Of a stretch of 64,000 nt of DNA, positions 16,348-25,054 are shown piece by piece. The translations under genes were made by a program, and so were the position numbers. Below the pieces are notes generated by a model. It did no database searches and had not been told where the DNA came from. It saw only the letters and a program-made list of their open reading frames with translations. This stretch comes from Streptomyces sp. Go-475 (GTDB taxonomy: Bacteria; Actinomycetota; Actinomycetes; Streptomycetales; Streptomycetaceae): positions 8,289,501-8,353,500 of the forward strand of contig NZ_CP026121.1 in NCBI RefSeq assembly GCF_003330845.1, written 5' to 3'. Position 1 is the first letter of the stretch; every line of letters starts with the position of its first letter.

Positions 16348-17361
16348 TCAGGAGATATAGGTGGTTTCACGGGCAAGCGGTGCATGCAGTGATGAACGGG
16401 ATGCCCGCCAGTCGGTGAGCAGCCGCGCGCCGAAGCGCTCCTCGACGAACTCCGTGGCGTCGATGCCGAAGGCGACGTCCGGGGCGAGGTGGGGCTCCTG
16501 CTCCAGCAGACCGCCGATGACGTCGTGGCGCACGACCTGCTCGTGGACCGCGTCGGCCTCCACGTGCTCGTCGTAGAAGTGCTCGGCCGCCGGTCCGGCG
16601 CCCGTGCGGCGCATCGCCTCGGCGAGCCGCCGCGACCCCGGGGACGAGGTGATCTCGACCGCCGCGAAGTGGCCCACCAGGGCGCCCCTGAGGGCCCGGT
16701 GCAGGCCGAAGAGGGACATCATGTTCACCGTGACCAGGGCCTCGGCGGACGCGGCGTCGAGGTAGCGGCCGTACGTGGTGTCCAGGCCGAGGTCCGTCAT
16801 CAGGTCGGCGAACAGCCGGGCGTGCACGCGGTCGGCGCGGCCGCCGCCCCACTCGTCGAACTCCACCGCCGCCATCGCCGCCTTCGCCCTGCCCCACAGC
16901 CGGGGCAGCACCCAGGCGTGCGGGTCCGCCTCCTTCAGGTGGTACAGGGAGCGCTGCGCCGCGTACTCGCGCAGATGCCACAGCTCGCCCTCGTCGCGCA
17001 GGAAGTGGCTGACGCCCGTGCCGTCGACCGGCTCGACCAGGAGGCCCGCCAGCGCCTCGTCGACGCTGTCGTGGACCCAGGCGTCGGAGCGCAGGGCGGA
17101 CAGGAAGCGCTGCTCCAGGGCCGCCCGGACGCGCAGCAGGTCGGGGTCCCACTCGCGGTCGGTGGACACGCCCGCGAAGCCGCGGTAGTGCAGCTCGTAG
17201 CAGAGGTACAGGGCGAGCTGGAGGTCGTCGCCGTACACCTCGGCGCGGGCGACCTCCTCCAGGCGGGGCAGCCGGCCCGCGCCCCGCAGGTACGTCTCGA
17301 CGCCCCTGCTCAGCGGGCCGCGTGGGGTCGGCAGGCGTGGTTCTTCACGGTCGTGCTCCAT
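16348..17361 (-). CDS. Haem-oxygenase-fold, iron-containing redox enzyme family protein
   Basis: 337 residues from ATG 17361. All-helical, His/Glu/Asp-rich; no signal peptide. A probable metal set lies in AAVEITSSPGSRR (Glu), then HFYDEHVEADAVHEQVVRHDV (His, Glu, Asp and His spaced as in di-iron haem-oxygenase-like oxidases), with an earlier LYLCYELHYRGF helix. Such HDO proteins catalyse N-oxygenation, C-C cleavage or desaturation; those in this operon have no assigned reaction. First gene of the HDO-methyltransferase-CDGSH operon, followed with zero gap by the methyltransferase start. The CDGSH protein is a natural electron donor. Confidence 0.8.
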   Translation of the reverse strand: MEHDREEPRLPTPRGPLSRGVETYLRGAGRLPRLEEVARAEVYGDDLQLALYLCYELHYRGFAGVSTDREWDPDLLRVRAALEQRFLSALRSDAWVHDSVDEALAGLLVEPVDGTGVSHFLRDEGELWHLREYAAQRSLYHLKEADPHAWVLPRLWGRAKAAMAAVEFDEWGGGRADRVHARLFADLMTDLGLDTTYGRYLDAASAEALVTVNMMSLFGLHRALRGALVGHFAAVEITSSPGSRRLAEAMRRTGAGPAAEHFYDEHVEADAVHEQVVRHDVIGGLLEQEPHLAPDVAFGIDATEFVEERFGARLLTDWRASRSSLHAPLARETTYIS

Positions 17362-17435
17362 GGGCCCCGGGTACCCGCGGGGCGCCTGGTCACCCGCCCG
17401 CGTGGTACCGGGTCCGCAGGGGCCCTCGGACAGGC

Positions 17436-17474
17436 CGCGGGCCCGGGCGGCCGGCCGGCGCGCCCGGGCCCGCG
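17436..17474 (-). terminator. Hairpin between operons
   Basis: CGCGGGCCCGGGCG (17436-17449) pairs with CGCCCGGGCCCGCG (17461-17474), a 14-bp perfect stem with an 11-base loop. It follows the Ppx/small-protein operon and precedes the haem-oxygenase-fold operon on the minus strand. Confidence 0.7.
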
Positions 17475-17509
17475 CCCGGCTTTGGTCGCTGCGACGCTCC
17501 CCGGGGCTC

Positions 17510-17692
17510 TCAGTCCCCCTCGGACTCCTCCTGGGCGCGTGTGTTGGGGGTGATGGCCTCCCCGGCCTCGCCCCGGTGGCGGCGCTGTTCGGCGGAGTCC
17601 TCGGTGCGCTTCTCGGCGTCCTCGATCTCGCGCAGGACCTCCTCGAGCGCCGTCTCGGGCTGCTTGCCGTCGTGGTCCTTGTGGTGGGACAC
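17510..17692 (-). CDS. Small acidic hypothetical protein
   Basis: 60 residues from GTG 17692, with an excellent GGAAGGAG site eight bases ahead. Very hydrophilic: starts SHHKDHDGKQPE, then a charged helix (TALEEVLREIEDAEKRTEDSAEQRRHRGEAGEAI). No membrane segment or Cys. Probably an extended, partly coiled-coil protein. It lies 32 bases after the Ppx/GppA stop and is probably co-transcribed. Not recognised beyond being typical of short conserved Streptomyces proteins. Confidence 0.65.
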   Translation of the reverse strand: MSHHKDHDGKQPETALEEVLREIEDAEKRTEDSAEQRRHRGEAGEAITPNTRAQEESEGD

Positions 17693-17724
17693 GGGGTCTC
17701 CTTCCTGCGTTCGGTACGCGTCAC

Positions 17725-18732
17725 TCAGTGGGAGGCGGTGGCGATGCGCAGCGGGACGGGTTCCGCGGGGGCCGCCTCCTCGTTGCGGCGGGTCACCTCC
17801 GCCCACCAGGACGGGCCGTCCTCGATGTGGCGCAGCAGCACACCCTCGCGGATCGCCCAGGGGCAGACGGTGACGGACGTGATGCCGGTCAGTTTCATCG
17901 CCGTGTGCCCGACCACCGCTCCGGCCAGGCTCTGCGCGGCCCGCGGCGCGGAGATGCCGGGCAGCCGCGCGCGCTCGGCGGCGGGCAGGGCGGCCAGCCG
18001 CACGATCGCCTCGCCCAGGTCCGTGCGGTGCAGCTGCCGCTCCACGAACGGGCCGTGGCGTCCGGGAGCGGCCCCGCACAGCCGTCCCAGCTGCTGGAAC
18101 GTGCGGGAGGTGGCGACCGCGGTGCGCGGGCCCTCCCAGCGGATCCGGGCGGCGACGTCCCGCAGCTGATGGCGCACCCTGCGGCGCAGCGCCCGCACCC
18201 GCTCGGGCGACGGCGGGTCCTCGCCCTCGAAGAACTCGTGGGTGAGCCGCCCCGCGCCCAGCGGCAGCGACGCCACGAAGTCGGGCAGCCGGCCCCGCCC
18301 GAAGGCCACCTCCAGCGAGCCGCCGCCGATGTCCAGCAGGGCCAGCGGCCCAGAACGCCAGCCCATCCAGCGGCGGGCCCCGAGAAACGTCAGCTCGGCC
18401 TCGACCTCGCCCGGCAGGGTGCACAGGTCGACGCCCGTACGGGCCCGGACGGTGTGCAGCACCTCGTGCCGGTTCGGCGCGTTCCGTACCACGGCGGTCG
18501 CGAAGGCGAGCGGGCCCGCGGCGCCCCACCGGGTGGCGGTCCTGCTCGCCTCGGTGACGGCGTCGACGAGTTGCCCGACGGCCTGCTCCGGGATGGGTCC
18601 CCCCGGTGTGACCTGCTCGGACAGCCTGAGCCGCCACTTGGAGGTGTGGACCGGGAGCGGCACCCCGCCCTCCGCGTCCGCGACCACAAGTCTGACCGTG
18701 TTCGATCCCACGTCCACCACGCTGATTCGCAT
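17725..18732 (-). CDS. Ppx/GppA family phosphatase
   Basis: 335 residues from ATG 18732. ASKHA-fold ATPase-like phosphatase: the first phosphate loop is VVDVGSNTVRLVV (residues 4-16) and the second is LALLDIGGGSLEVAFG (about 120-135). The acid residue ETPHE-like helix corresponds to the TGVDLCTLPGEVEAELTFLGA segment. The family cleaves polyphosphate (Ppx) or pppGpp (GppA); this short form lacks the C-terminal HD domain, so either is possible. Cytoplasmic. A paralogue normally sits near the enolase region in Streptomyces; this one is next to a peptide exporter with no obvious link. Confidence 0.87.
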   Translation of the reverse strand: MRISVVDVGSNTVRLVVADAEGGVPLPVHTSKWRLRLSEQVTPGGPIPEQAVGQLVDAVTEASRTATRWGAAGPLAFATAVVRNAPNRHEVLHTVRARTGVDLCTLPGEVEAELTFLGARRWMGWRSGPLALLDIGGGSLEVAFGRGRLPDFVASLPLGAGRLTHEFFEGEDPPSPERVRALRRRVRHQLRDVAARIRWEGPRTAVATSRTFQQLGRLCGAAPGRHGPFVERQLHRTDLGEAIVRLAALPAAERARLPGISAPRAAQSLAGAVVGHTAMKLTGITSVTVCPWAIREGVLLRHIEDGPSWWAEVTRRNEEAAPAEPVPLRIATASH

Positions 18733-18865
18733 GCGCGGTGGGTACCCATTTCCGCGGCAGACCAACGGGTCGGTCCGCCGGGGAGGGCGAAGACGCGCCA
18801 CCCGCGCGGGCGGAGGGGTGCGCCGCGTCCCTCTCTTTTCGCTGGGACCGGGGGAGTGCGCCACG

Positions 18866-21691
18866 TCACGCCATCTGGCGGCGCACCAGCTCGTGCAGCC
18901 GGCCGTTCGTGTCGGCGAGCAGCTGCGCGGGCGGGCCCTGCTGGATGACCTTGCCGTCCTCCATCACCACGACCCGGTCCGCGTCCATCACGGTCGACAG
19001 CCGGTGGGCGATGACGACCCGGGTCGCGTTGAGGGCCTTGGTGCTCTCGATGACCGTGCGCTGCGTCTCGTTGTCGAGGGCGCTGGTCGCCTCGTCGAAG
19101 AAGAGGATGCGCGGCCGGCGGATCAGCGCCTGGGCGATCATCAGCCGCTGCCGCTGGCCGCCGGAGACGGCCCCGCTGCCGGAGACGATGGTGTGCAGGC
19201 CCATCGGCATCCGCTTGATGTCCTCGGCGAGCCCGGCCATCTCGGCCGCCGCCATCGCCTCCTCCGGCGTGTACGGCTCGGTGCCGCAGATGACGTCCAG
19301 GATCGAGCCGGTGAACGGCTGCGCGTGCTGGAGCACCACACCGCACTGGCGGCGCACCGCCGACTGGTCGAGGGCGGCCAGGTCCTGACCGTCGTACAGC
19401 ACACTCCCCGACACCGGCCGGTCGAAACCGATCAGCATGCGCAGCAGCGTCGACTTGCCGCAGCCGCTCGGGCCGACGATCGCGACGAACTCGCCCGGCC
19501 GCACCTCGAACGACACGTCGTCCAGGACCAGCGGCCCGTCGTCCGCGTACCGGAAGGACACCCGCCGCGCCTCGATCGCGCCGGTCAGCGGACCCGGCCG
19601 GGTGCTCGCCGTGCGCACCTCCGGCGTGGCGTCCAGCACCGGCTTGATCTCCTCGAACAGCGGCAGCGCGGCCACCGCCGAGACGAACGCGCCGGTCAGC
19701 TGGGTGACGGAGGTCAGCACCATCGTCACCGAGGTGTTGAACGTGAGGAACGCCGCCGCGGACATCGAACCCCGGGCCGGTCCCGCCAGCAGCATGAACA
19801 TCAGCAGGGTGCACAGCGGCAGGTACACCGCGCCCAGCACCGTCGTGAGGTTCTTGATGCGGCCGACCTTCTGCTGGAGCTCCCGGCTGCGCGCGAACTC
19901 CGACGCCCACGCCGCGTACGCGTAGTTCTCGGCGGCCGCCACCCGCAGCTTCGGCAGGCCCCGCAGCGTCTGGAACGCCTGGTTGTTCAGCTTGTTGGAG
20001 AGCACCACGAGACGCCGCTGCCAGCGCACCTGCCACAGCCCGAGCCCCAGGAACACGGCCGCGATGACGACGAGCATCCCGATCGCGGCCATCGCCATCG
20101 GCACGCTGAACCAGAACAGCAGGCCCAGGTTCATCGCCCCGACCGTCACCGACTGGGCGACCGTCGGCCCGACGCCCGCCAGCAGCCGGCGGATCGAGCT
20201 GATGCCCATGGCCGCGCTGGCCAGTTCGCCCGTGGAGCGCTCGGTGAAGAACTTCGTCGGCAGCCTGAGCAGCCGGTCCCACACCGCCGGCTGGAGCGTG
20301 GCCTCGATCCGGCCCTCGATCCGCAGGATGGTGAGGTTCTGCAACAGCATGAAGGCCGCCGCCACCACGCTGCTCAGCATCACCGCGAGGCACACCTGCA
20401 CGATCAGGTCCGTCTGCGCCTTCGGCACGAACTCGCCCAGCACCTTGCCCGTCGCGACGGGCACCAGCGCGCCGATCGCCACCGTGACCAGACCGCTGAG
20501 CAGCAGCGCCGTGAGGTCGCCGCGCATGCCCCGCATGCAGAACCGCAGCAGCCGCAGCGGACTGAGTCCCCGTTCGGGCAGCGGGCGGTAGAACATCACC
20601 GCGCGCGGCTCGAACTCGTCGGCGTTGGCCTTCTCGATCGGCGTCTCACGCCCGGTCGACGGATGCACGGCGACGTAGCCGCCGCGCCGCCACAGCAGCG
20701 CCACCGGCGCGCCCGACAGGGCCCGCTGGCCGACCAGCGGCCCGACGTTGTCCCGCCACCAGCGGCCGTCCAGCCGTACCGCCCGGGTGCGGACCCGGGA
20801 GGCCAGCGCGATCTGCTCGACCGGGTCGAGGCGGTCCCCGCCGGTGCCCTTCTGCGTCGGCTCGGTGAGACTGAGCCCGGCCGCCTGCCCGACCAGCTTG
20901 CAGGCCGCGTACGTGGCGTCGGCGTCGGCCGCGGTGGTCCGCTTCGACGACCGCTTGCCGATGGAGGCGAGCAGTGTCTGGTCGGCCTGGGCGCGCACCG
21001 CCTCACCGGCCTTGATGCCCTCGGCCGTACGCGTCTCGTGGGTGCGCTCCAGCTGCTCGATCCAGCGGTCCAGCGTGGTGAGCAGCCGGTACTGCTGGTC
21101 GACCATGGACTGCCACAGCGCCGGGTCCATCAGCAGGTCGGCCGCCGCCTCGGCACCGTACAGCGAGCCGTACTGGACGCTGCCCGGCGGCACCTGCATC
21201 CAGAACACGTCGTCGTCGGTGGGCGCGGCGGCCCGCTCGGTGGCCATCGGCGCCTGGAAGAGGATGGACAGGCTGCGGCCGACCCCCAGCGCGAGCGCGT
21301 ACTCCAGCGGGCTCGTCGTCGGCGGCACGTACTGCGGGTTGCCGTACTCGTCGTACGACCAGGTCGCGGTGTTGGCGGGCTGGTACAGCTCGCGCAGGCC
21401 GATGCGGTGCACCACGCAGTCCCGCAGCGGTCGAGCCACCAGGGTGTGCTGCGGCCCCGGCACCGGGCCGAGCACCAGCGAGCCCGCCTCGAGACGGCCC
21501 AGGTGGTGCCAGTGGCCCTGCTGCCCCGCGTCGACCGCGAACAGGTCGACGGCGCCGGACGCCACCAGCCACAGCACCTGCGGGCCTTCGAGGTCCAGGC
21601 GGTTGAACCCGGCGCAGTCGATGCGCGAGCCCAGCTGCCCGAAGGCGCCCAGCACGAGGTCCCCGTCGTGTCCTTCGTGGGCGGTCGTCAT
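18866..21691 (-). CDS. NHLP-type bacteriocin export ABC transporter, permease/ATPase without peptidase
   Basis: 941 residues. The first ~330 form a cyclic-nucleotide-like soluble region (LGAFGQLGSRIDCAGF..., GAVDLFAV) as in NHLM/NHLP second transporters. A spacer domain follows, then six membrane helices (about 390-650) and an ABC ATPase: Walker A GPSGCGKST, signature SGGQRQRL, Walker B ILFFDEATSALD, H-loop AHRL. ATG 21691 lies one base after the stop of the peptidase-transporter gene, so it is the last gene of the operon. In NHLP systems this subunit joins the peptidase-ABC and the membrane-fusion protein to export leader peptides. The direct partner is the small GG-leader peptide upstream. 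Confidence 0.9.
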   Translation of the reverse strand: MTTAHEGHDGDLVLGAFGQLGSRIDCAGFNRLDLEGPQVLWLVASGAVDLFAVDAGQQGHWHHLGRLEAGSLVLGPVPGPQHTLVARPLRDCVVHRIGLRELYQPANTATWSYDEYGNPQYVPPTTSPLEYALALGVGRSLSILFQAPMATERAAAPTDDDVFWMQVPPGSVQYGSLYGAEAAADLLMDPALWQSMVDQQYRLLTTLDRWIEQLERTHETRTAEGIKAGEAVRAQADQTLLASIGKRSSKRTTAADADATYAACKLVGQAAGLSLTEPTQKGTGGDRLDPVEQIALASRVRTRAVRLDGRWWRDNVGPLVGQRALSGAPVALLWRRGGYVAVHPSTGRETPIEKANADEFEPRAVMFYRPLPERGLSPLRLLRFCMRGMRGDLTALLLSGLVTVAIGALVPVATGKVLGEFVPKAQTDLIVQVCLAVMLSSVVAAAFMLLQNLTILRIEGRIEATLQPAVWDRLLRLPTKFFTERSTGELASAAMGISSIRRLLAGVGPTVAQSVTVGAMNLGLLFWFSVPMAMAAIGMLVVIAAVFLGLGLWQVRWQRRLVVLSNKLNNQAFQTLRGLPKLRVAAAENYAYAAWASEFARSRELQQKVGRIKNLTTVLGAVYLPLCTLLMFMLLAGPARGSMSAAAFLTFNTSVTMVLTSVTQLTGAFVSAVAALPLFEEIKPVLDATPEVRTASTRPGPLTGAIEARRVSFRYADDGPLVLDDVSFEVRPGEFVAIVGPSGCGKSTLLRMLIGFDRPVSGSVLYDGQDLAALDQSAVRRQCGVVLQHAQPFTGSILDVICGTEPYTPEEAMAAAEMAGLAEDIKRMPMGLHTIVSGSGAVSGGQRQRLMIAQALIRRPRILFFDEATSALDNETQRTVIESTKALNATRVVIAHRLSTVMDADRVVVMEDGKVIQQGPPAQLLADTNGRLHELVRRQMA

Positions 21692-21692
21692 G

Positions 21693-23918
21693 TCACCGTT
21701 CCCTGACCAGTGCCGCGTAGGCGCCGCCGCGCGCCACCAGTTCCTCGTGCCGCCCGCGCTCCACGACCGTGCCGTGCTGCAGGACGACGATCTCGTCGCT
21801 GTCGCGCACCGTGCTGAGCCGGTGGGCGATCACCACGCAGGCGCAGCCGCGCCGGCGCAGGTTGTCCATCACGACCAGCTCGGTCTCGGCGTCCAGCGCG
21901 CTCGTCACCTCGTCGAGCACCAGGATGCTGGGGCGGCGCACCAGCGCCCGCGCGATCTCCAGGCGCTGGCGCTGCCCGCCGGAGAAGTTGCGGCCGTCCT
22001 GCTCGACCTTGCTGTGGATGCCACCGGGGCGGCGCATGATCACGTCGTACAGGGCGGCGTCGCGCAGCGCGTCCTCCACCGCCTCGTCCGGGATCGACGG
22101 GTCCCACAGCGCCACGTTGTCGCGGACCGTGCCCTCGAAGAGGAACACGTCCTGGTCGACGAAGGAGACGGAGGCGGCGAGCGCCCCGCGCGGGATGTCC
22201 TCGATGCGCTGCCCGTCGATGCGGATCACGCCTTCCCACGGCGCGTACAGGCCGGAGATCATCCGGGACACCGTGGACTTGCCGCTGCCCGAGCCGCCGA
22301 CCAGCGCCACCTGCTGCCCGGGGCCGACGGTCAGGTCGAAGCCGGTGAGCAGCGGCTTGTCGAGCGGGCTGTAGCCGAAGGTGATGTTCTCCAGCTCGAC
22401 GTGGCCCTGGAGGCGGCGCGTCGACTCGCCAGCGCCGGGGCGGCCGTAGAGGGGGTCGGCCTTGAAGTTCTCCACGTCCTTCAGCCGGGCCACGTCGGCG
22501 GCGAAGTCCTGGATGCGGCCCGCGACGCCGTTCAGCCGGGTCAGCGGGGCGGTGAACCGGGTGACCAGGGCCTGGAAGGCGACCAGCAGGCCGACCGAGA
22601 TGTGCCCCTCGACCGCCCGCATGCCGCCGATCCAGAGGATCAGCGCGCTGTTGAGGGTGGCGAGCGTCGGCGCGACCACGCCCAGCCAGGCGCTCGGCAC
22701 GCCGAGCCGCTGCTGCTCCTCCAGGGTGGTGGCGTGCTGCCCGGCCCACTTGCGGAAGTAGCCGTCCTCGCCGCCGGTCGCCTTCATCGTCTCGATGAGC
22801 TGCAGGCCCGTGTAGGCGGTGTTGGTGAGCCGGGCCGTGTCGGCGCGCAGCTTCGCCGTGCGGGTGGCGCGCAGCCGTACGACGACCCGCATGGCGACGA
22901 TGTTCAGCAGGGCCACGCCGATGCCGACGAACGTCAGTTGCGGGTCGTAGGTGTAGAGCAGCACCGCGTACAGCACGACCACGATCGCGTCCACGCCCGC
23001 CGCCGCGAGGTCGCGGGACAGGGTCTCGGCGACCGCGTCGTTGGACTGGAGCCGCTGGACGAGGTCGGCCGGGCTGCGCTGGGAGAAGAACGTCACCGGC
23101 AGCCGCAGCAGATGCCTCAGGAAGCGGGCGCTGGACAAAGTGGAGGAGATGATGCGGCCGCGCAGCAGGTTCGCCTGCTGGAGCCAGGTCAGCACGACGG
23201 TGAGCAGCACGCACGCCGCCATCGACGCGAACAGCACGCCGAGCAGCGAGGTCTTGTTCCCGATCAGGAACTCGTCGATGTAGGTGCGGCTGAGCGCGGG
23301 CACCGCCGCGCCGACCGCCACCAGCAGCAGGCTCGCCAGCACGGCGGCGGGCATGGTGCCCGCGGTGCCGCGCAGCCGGGCGGGCATCGCGCCCAGGACG
23401 CCGGGCTTGCGCCCGCCCCGGGTGAAGTCCTCGCCGGGCTCCATGACGAGCACGACACCGGTGAAGCTGCCGTCGAAGTCCTCCATGGGCACGAAACGGC
23501 GGCCCTTGCCGGGATCGTTGATGTAGACGCCCCGGCGGCCGAAGCGGCGGCCCATGCCGTCGTAGACGACGTAGTGGTTGAACTCCCAGAACAGGATGGC
23601 CGGCGACTTCACCTCGGCGAGGGCGGCCAGGTCCATCTGCATGCCCTTGGCCGTCAGGCCGTAACTACGGGCCGCCTTCAGCAGGTTGCTGGCGCGCGAG
23701 CCGTCCCGGGAGACGCCGCAGGCGATGCGCAGCTCCTCCAGCGGGACGTGCTTGCCGTAGTGGCCGAGCACCATCGCGAGCGACGCGGCACCGCACTCCA
23801 CGGCCTCCATCTGGAGCACGGTGGGGGTACGGACCGTCTTGGCCTTGGCCTTGGGCACCTTGCGCTTGGGCGGGGCGGCGCGGCGCCTGCCCCGGTTCTC
23901 CTGAGCGGTCGCGCTCAT
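21693..23918 (-). CDS. Peptidase C39-containing ABC transporter (PCAT, NHLP type)
   Basis: 741 residues. After a Lys/Arg-rich tail (1-30), the C39 Cys peptidase covers about 32-170: catalytic Cys42 in VECGAASL, His115 in FNHYVVYD and Asp135 in INDP, so it is intact. Six membrane helices follow (about 195-480) and an ABC ATPase: GGSGSGKST, SGGQRQRLEIAR, ILVLDEVTSALDAE, AHRLST. Such enzymes cut after a Gly-Gly leader and export the rest. The cargo is probably the peptide at 24839-25054, whose leader ends in DAVSGG. The start overlaps the adaptor stop (ATGA), giving one coupled operon. Confidence 0.93.
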   Translation of the reverse strand: MSATAQENRGRRRAAPPKRKVPKAKAKTVRTPTVLQMEAVECGAASLAMVLGHYGKHVPLEELRIACGVSRDGSRASNLLKAARSYGLTAKGMQMDLAALAEVKSPAILFWEFNHYVVYDGMGRRFGRRGVYINDPGKGRRFVPMEDFDGSFTGVVLVMEPGEDFTRGGRKPGVLGAMPARLRGTAGTMPAAVLASLLLVAVGAAVPALSRTYIDEFLIGNKTSLLGVLFASMAACVLLTVVLTWLQQANLLRGRIISSTLSSARFLRHLLRLPVTFFSQRSPADLVQRLQSNDAVAETLSRDLAAAGVDAIVVVLYAVLLYTYDPQLTFVGIGVALLNIVAMRVVVRLRATRTAKLRADTARLTNTAYTGLQLIETMKATGGEDGYFRKWAGQHATTLEEQQRLGVPSAWLGVVAPTLATLNSALILWIGGMRAVEGHISVGLLVAFQALVTRFTAPLTRLNGVAGRIQDFAADVARLKDVENFKADPLYGRPGAGESTRRLQGHVELENITFGYSPLDKPLLTGFDLTVGPGQQVALVGGSGSGKSTVSRMISGLYAPWEGVIRIDGQRIEDIPRGALAASVSFVDQDVFLFEGTVRDNVALWDPSIPDEAVEDALRDAALYDVIMRRPGGIHSKVEQDGRNFSGGQRQRLEIARALVRRPSILVLDEVTSALDAETELVVMDNLRRRGCACVVIAHRLSTVRDSDEIVVLQHGTVVERGRHEELVARGGAYAALVRER

Positions 23919-24721
23919 GGCAGCAGCCAGTCGACGGGATGCTGGTCGGCCAGCCGGATCGACCCCGTGGCCAGCGTCATGGAGGTCAGCTTGTACGGCG
24001 GCCCGTCCGCGGACGACCACGCGTAACCGCTCTTCGTGGCGGACGACCTGTCCAGCCGGACCGTGACAGCCACCGGCCTGCCCTTCTTCGTGAACTGCTC
24101 GCCCAGCTGGCTGTCCCCGAGGAACGCGGAGATCTGCTGCGGGGACTGCGCCGAGCGGTCCACCGACTTCACATGGCCGCGCAGCACGCCGTACTCCTGG
24201 GTCGGCACCGATTGCACGGTCAGGTCGACGGCGGCGTCGTCGGGGATCGAGGCGGCGTTCTCGGCGGGGACGTACACGGTCGCGTACAGCGGGTCCTGGG
24301 CGCGGGCGACCTTCTCGACGGCGGCGACGTCCGCGCCGGTCTGGATGATCTGCCCCACGGACGCGGCGAGTGCGGAGACGCGGCCCGCGTCGAGCGTGCG
24401 GACGACCGTCTCGCCCTTGGCCGTACGGACCTTGAGCACGGGGGAGCCGGCGGGCACCCGCTGGCCCTGCTTGGCGAGCACCGCGGTGACCTGGCCCGCG
24501 ACGGGGCTCTGGAGGACGTAACTGCCCTGCCCGTGCGTGAGGATGGCGGGCGCGCTGACGGTGGAGGTCACCGAACCGGTCACCGCCCACACCGAGGCGG
24601 CGGCCATCGCGACCACCGTCACCGAGAGCACGAGCCAGCCCTGCGGGCGGGCGAAACGCACCGGGAGGTCGAGTTCCTCCGGTGACTGCAGCTTGGCGAG
24701 GGCCTGTTGGCGGAACTGCAA
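23915..24721 (-). CDS. HlyD-like membrane-fusion protein of the peptide exporter
   Basis: 268 residues from a TTG start with GAGGGAAG six bases ahead. A short cytoplasmic N-tail leads to one membrane helix (about 28-50, GWLVLSVTVVAMAAASVWAVTG). Then comes a lipoyl/barrel-sandwich module (SYVLQSPVAGQVTAVLAKQGQRVPAGSPVL is the half-motif) and a beta-barrel to the end. It matches the NHLP bacteriocin secretion protein. In a Gram-positive it probably guides substrate through the wall. First of the three exporter genes, 117 bases after the peptide gene; an intervening hairpin probably lowers its expression relative to the peptide. Confidence 0.87.
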   Translation of the reverse strand: MQFRQQALAKLQSPEELDLPVRFARPQGWLVLSVTVVAMAAASVWAVTGSVTSTVSAPAILTHGQGSYVLQSPVAGQVTAVLAKQGQRVPAGSPVLKVRTAKGETVVRTLDAGRVSALAASVGQIIQTGADVAAVEKVARAQDPLYATVYVPAENAASIPDDAAVDLTVQSVPTQEYGVLRGHVKSVDRSAQSPQQISAFLGDSQLGEQFTKKGRPVAVTVRLDRSSATKSGYAWSSADGPPYKLTSMTLATGSIRLADQHPVDWLLP

Positions 24722-24789
24722 GGAACTTCCCTCACCCGTAGAAGAGGTTTTTCACGGCCGCGACAGACGTTGTCACGGCACCCGAAGAT

Positions 24790-24816
24790 CCCGGAACCGC
24801 CGGCTGCGGCTCCGGG
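24790..24816 (-). terminator. Attenuator-like hairpin between peptide gene and exporter
   Basis: CCCGGA (24790-24795) pairs with TCCGGG (24811-24816), with CCG/CGG (24797-24799, 24807-24809) continuing after one mismatch. It sits between the peptide stop and the adaptor start. A weak stop here would let many peptide mRNAs end while some read into the exporter, the same logic as the ramS-ramA gap in this window. Confidence 0.55.
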
Positions 24817-24838
24817 AGTCAACGGCACTGGGGCTCGA

Positions 24839-25054
24839 TCAGAGACCGGAGACCAGGTTGGTGACCGGGGCCGTGTTCAGGCCGGTGACGCCCTCGACGG
24901 TGCCGACAGCGGTGTTCACCAGGCCGGAGACCGGGGCGATGCTGTCGACCGTGTCGGTGACGGTGTTCACGGCGTTCACGGACAGGCCGCCGGAAACGGC
25001 GTCGAGCTCGGCGTCGGCGATCTCGACGGTCTCAACCTGGGGGGTGGAGTTCAT
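24839..25054 (-). CDS. Cys-free double-glycine-leader precursor peptide
   Basis: 71 residues, ATG with GGGAAG eight bases ahead. The leader (1-23) is acidic and ends AELDAVSGG, the classic double-glycine site for C39 peptidases. The predicted exported core (24-71, 48 residues, starting LSVNAV) has no Cys, no Lys, Arg or aromatic residues; it is built of Val, Thr, Asn, Gly, Ser and Ala with repeating VNT/VTGL units and ends NLVSGL. Thus no lanthionine can form and no modification enzyme is nearby. The adjacent PCAT operon on the same strand is its likely exporter. Databases sometimes label such peptides type A2 lantipeptide, which the lack of Cys contradicts. A surface-active or signalling role is a guess. 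Confidence 0.85.
   Translation of the reverse strand: MNSTPQVETVEIADAELDAVSGGLSVNAVNTVTDTVDSIAPVSGLVNTAVGTVEGVTGLNTAPVTNLVSGL

Noticed and set aside
18242..24026. Two plus-strand frames of over 1000 codons across the ABC exporter operon
   Set aside because: Antisense to two transporters with complete Walker and signature motifs.
24839..25054. Reading the GG-leader peptide as a lanthipeptide precursor
   Set aside because: The core has no Cys, so no thioether can form, and no LanM/LanB/LanKC enzyme is adjacent.
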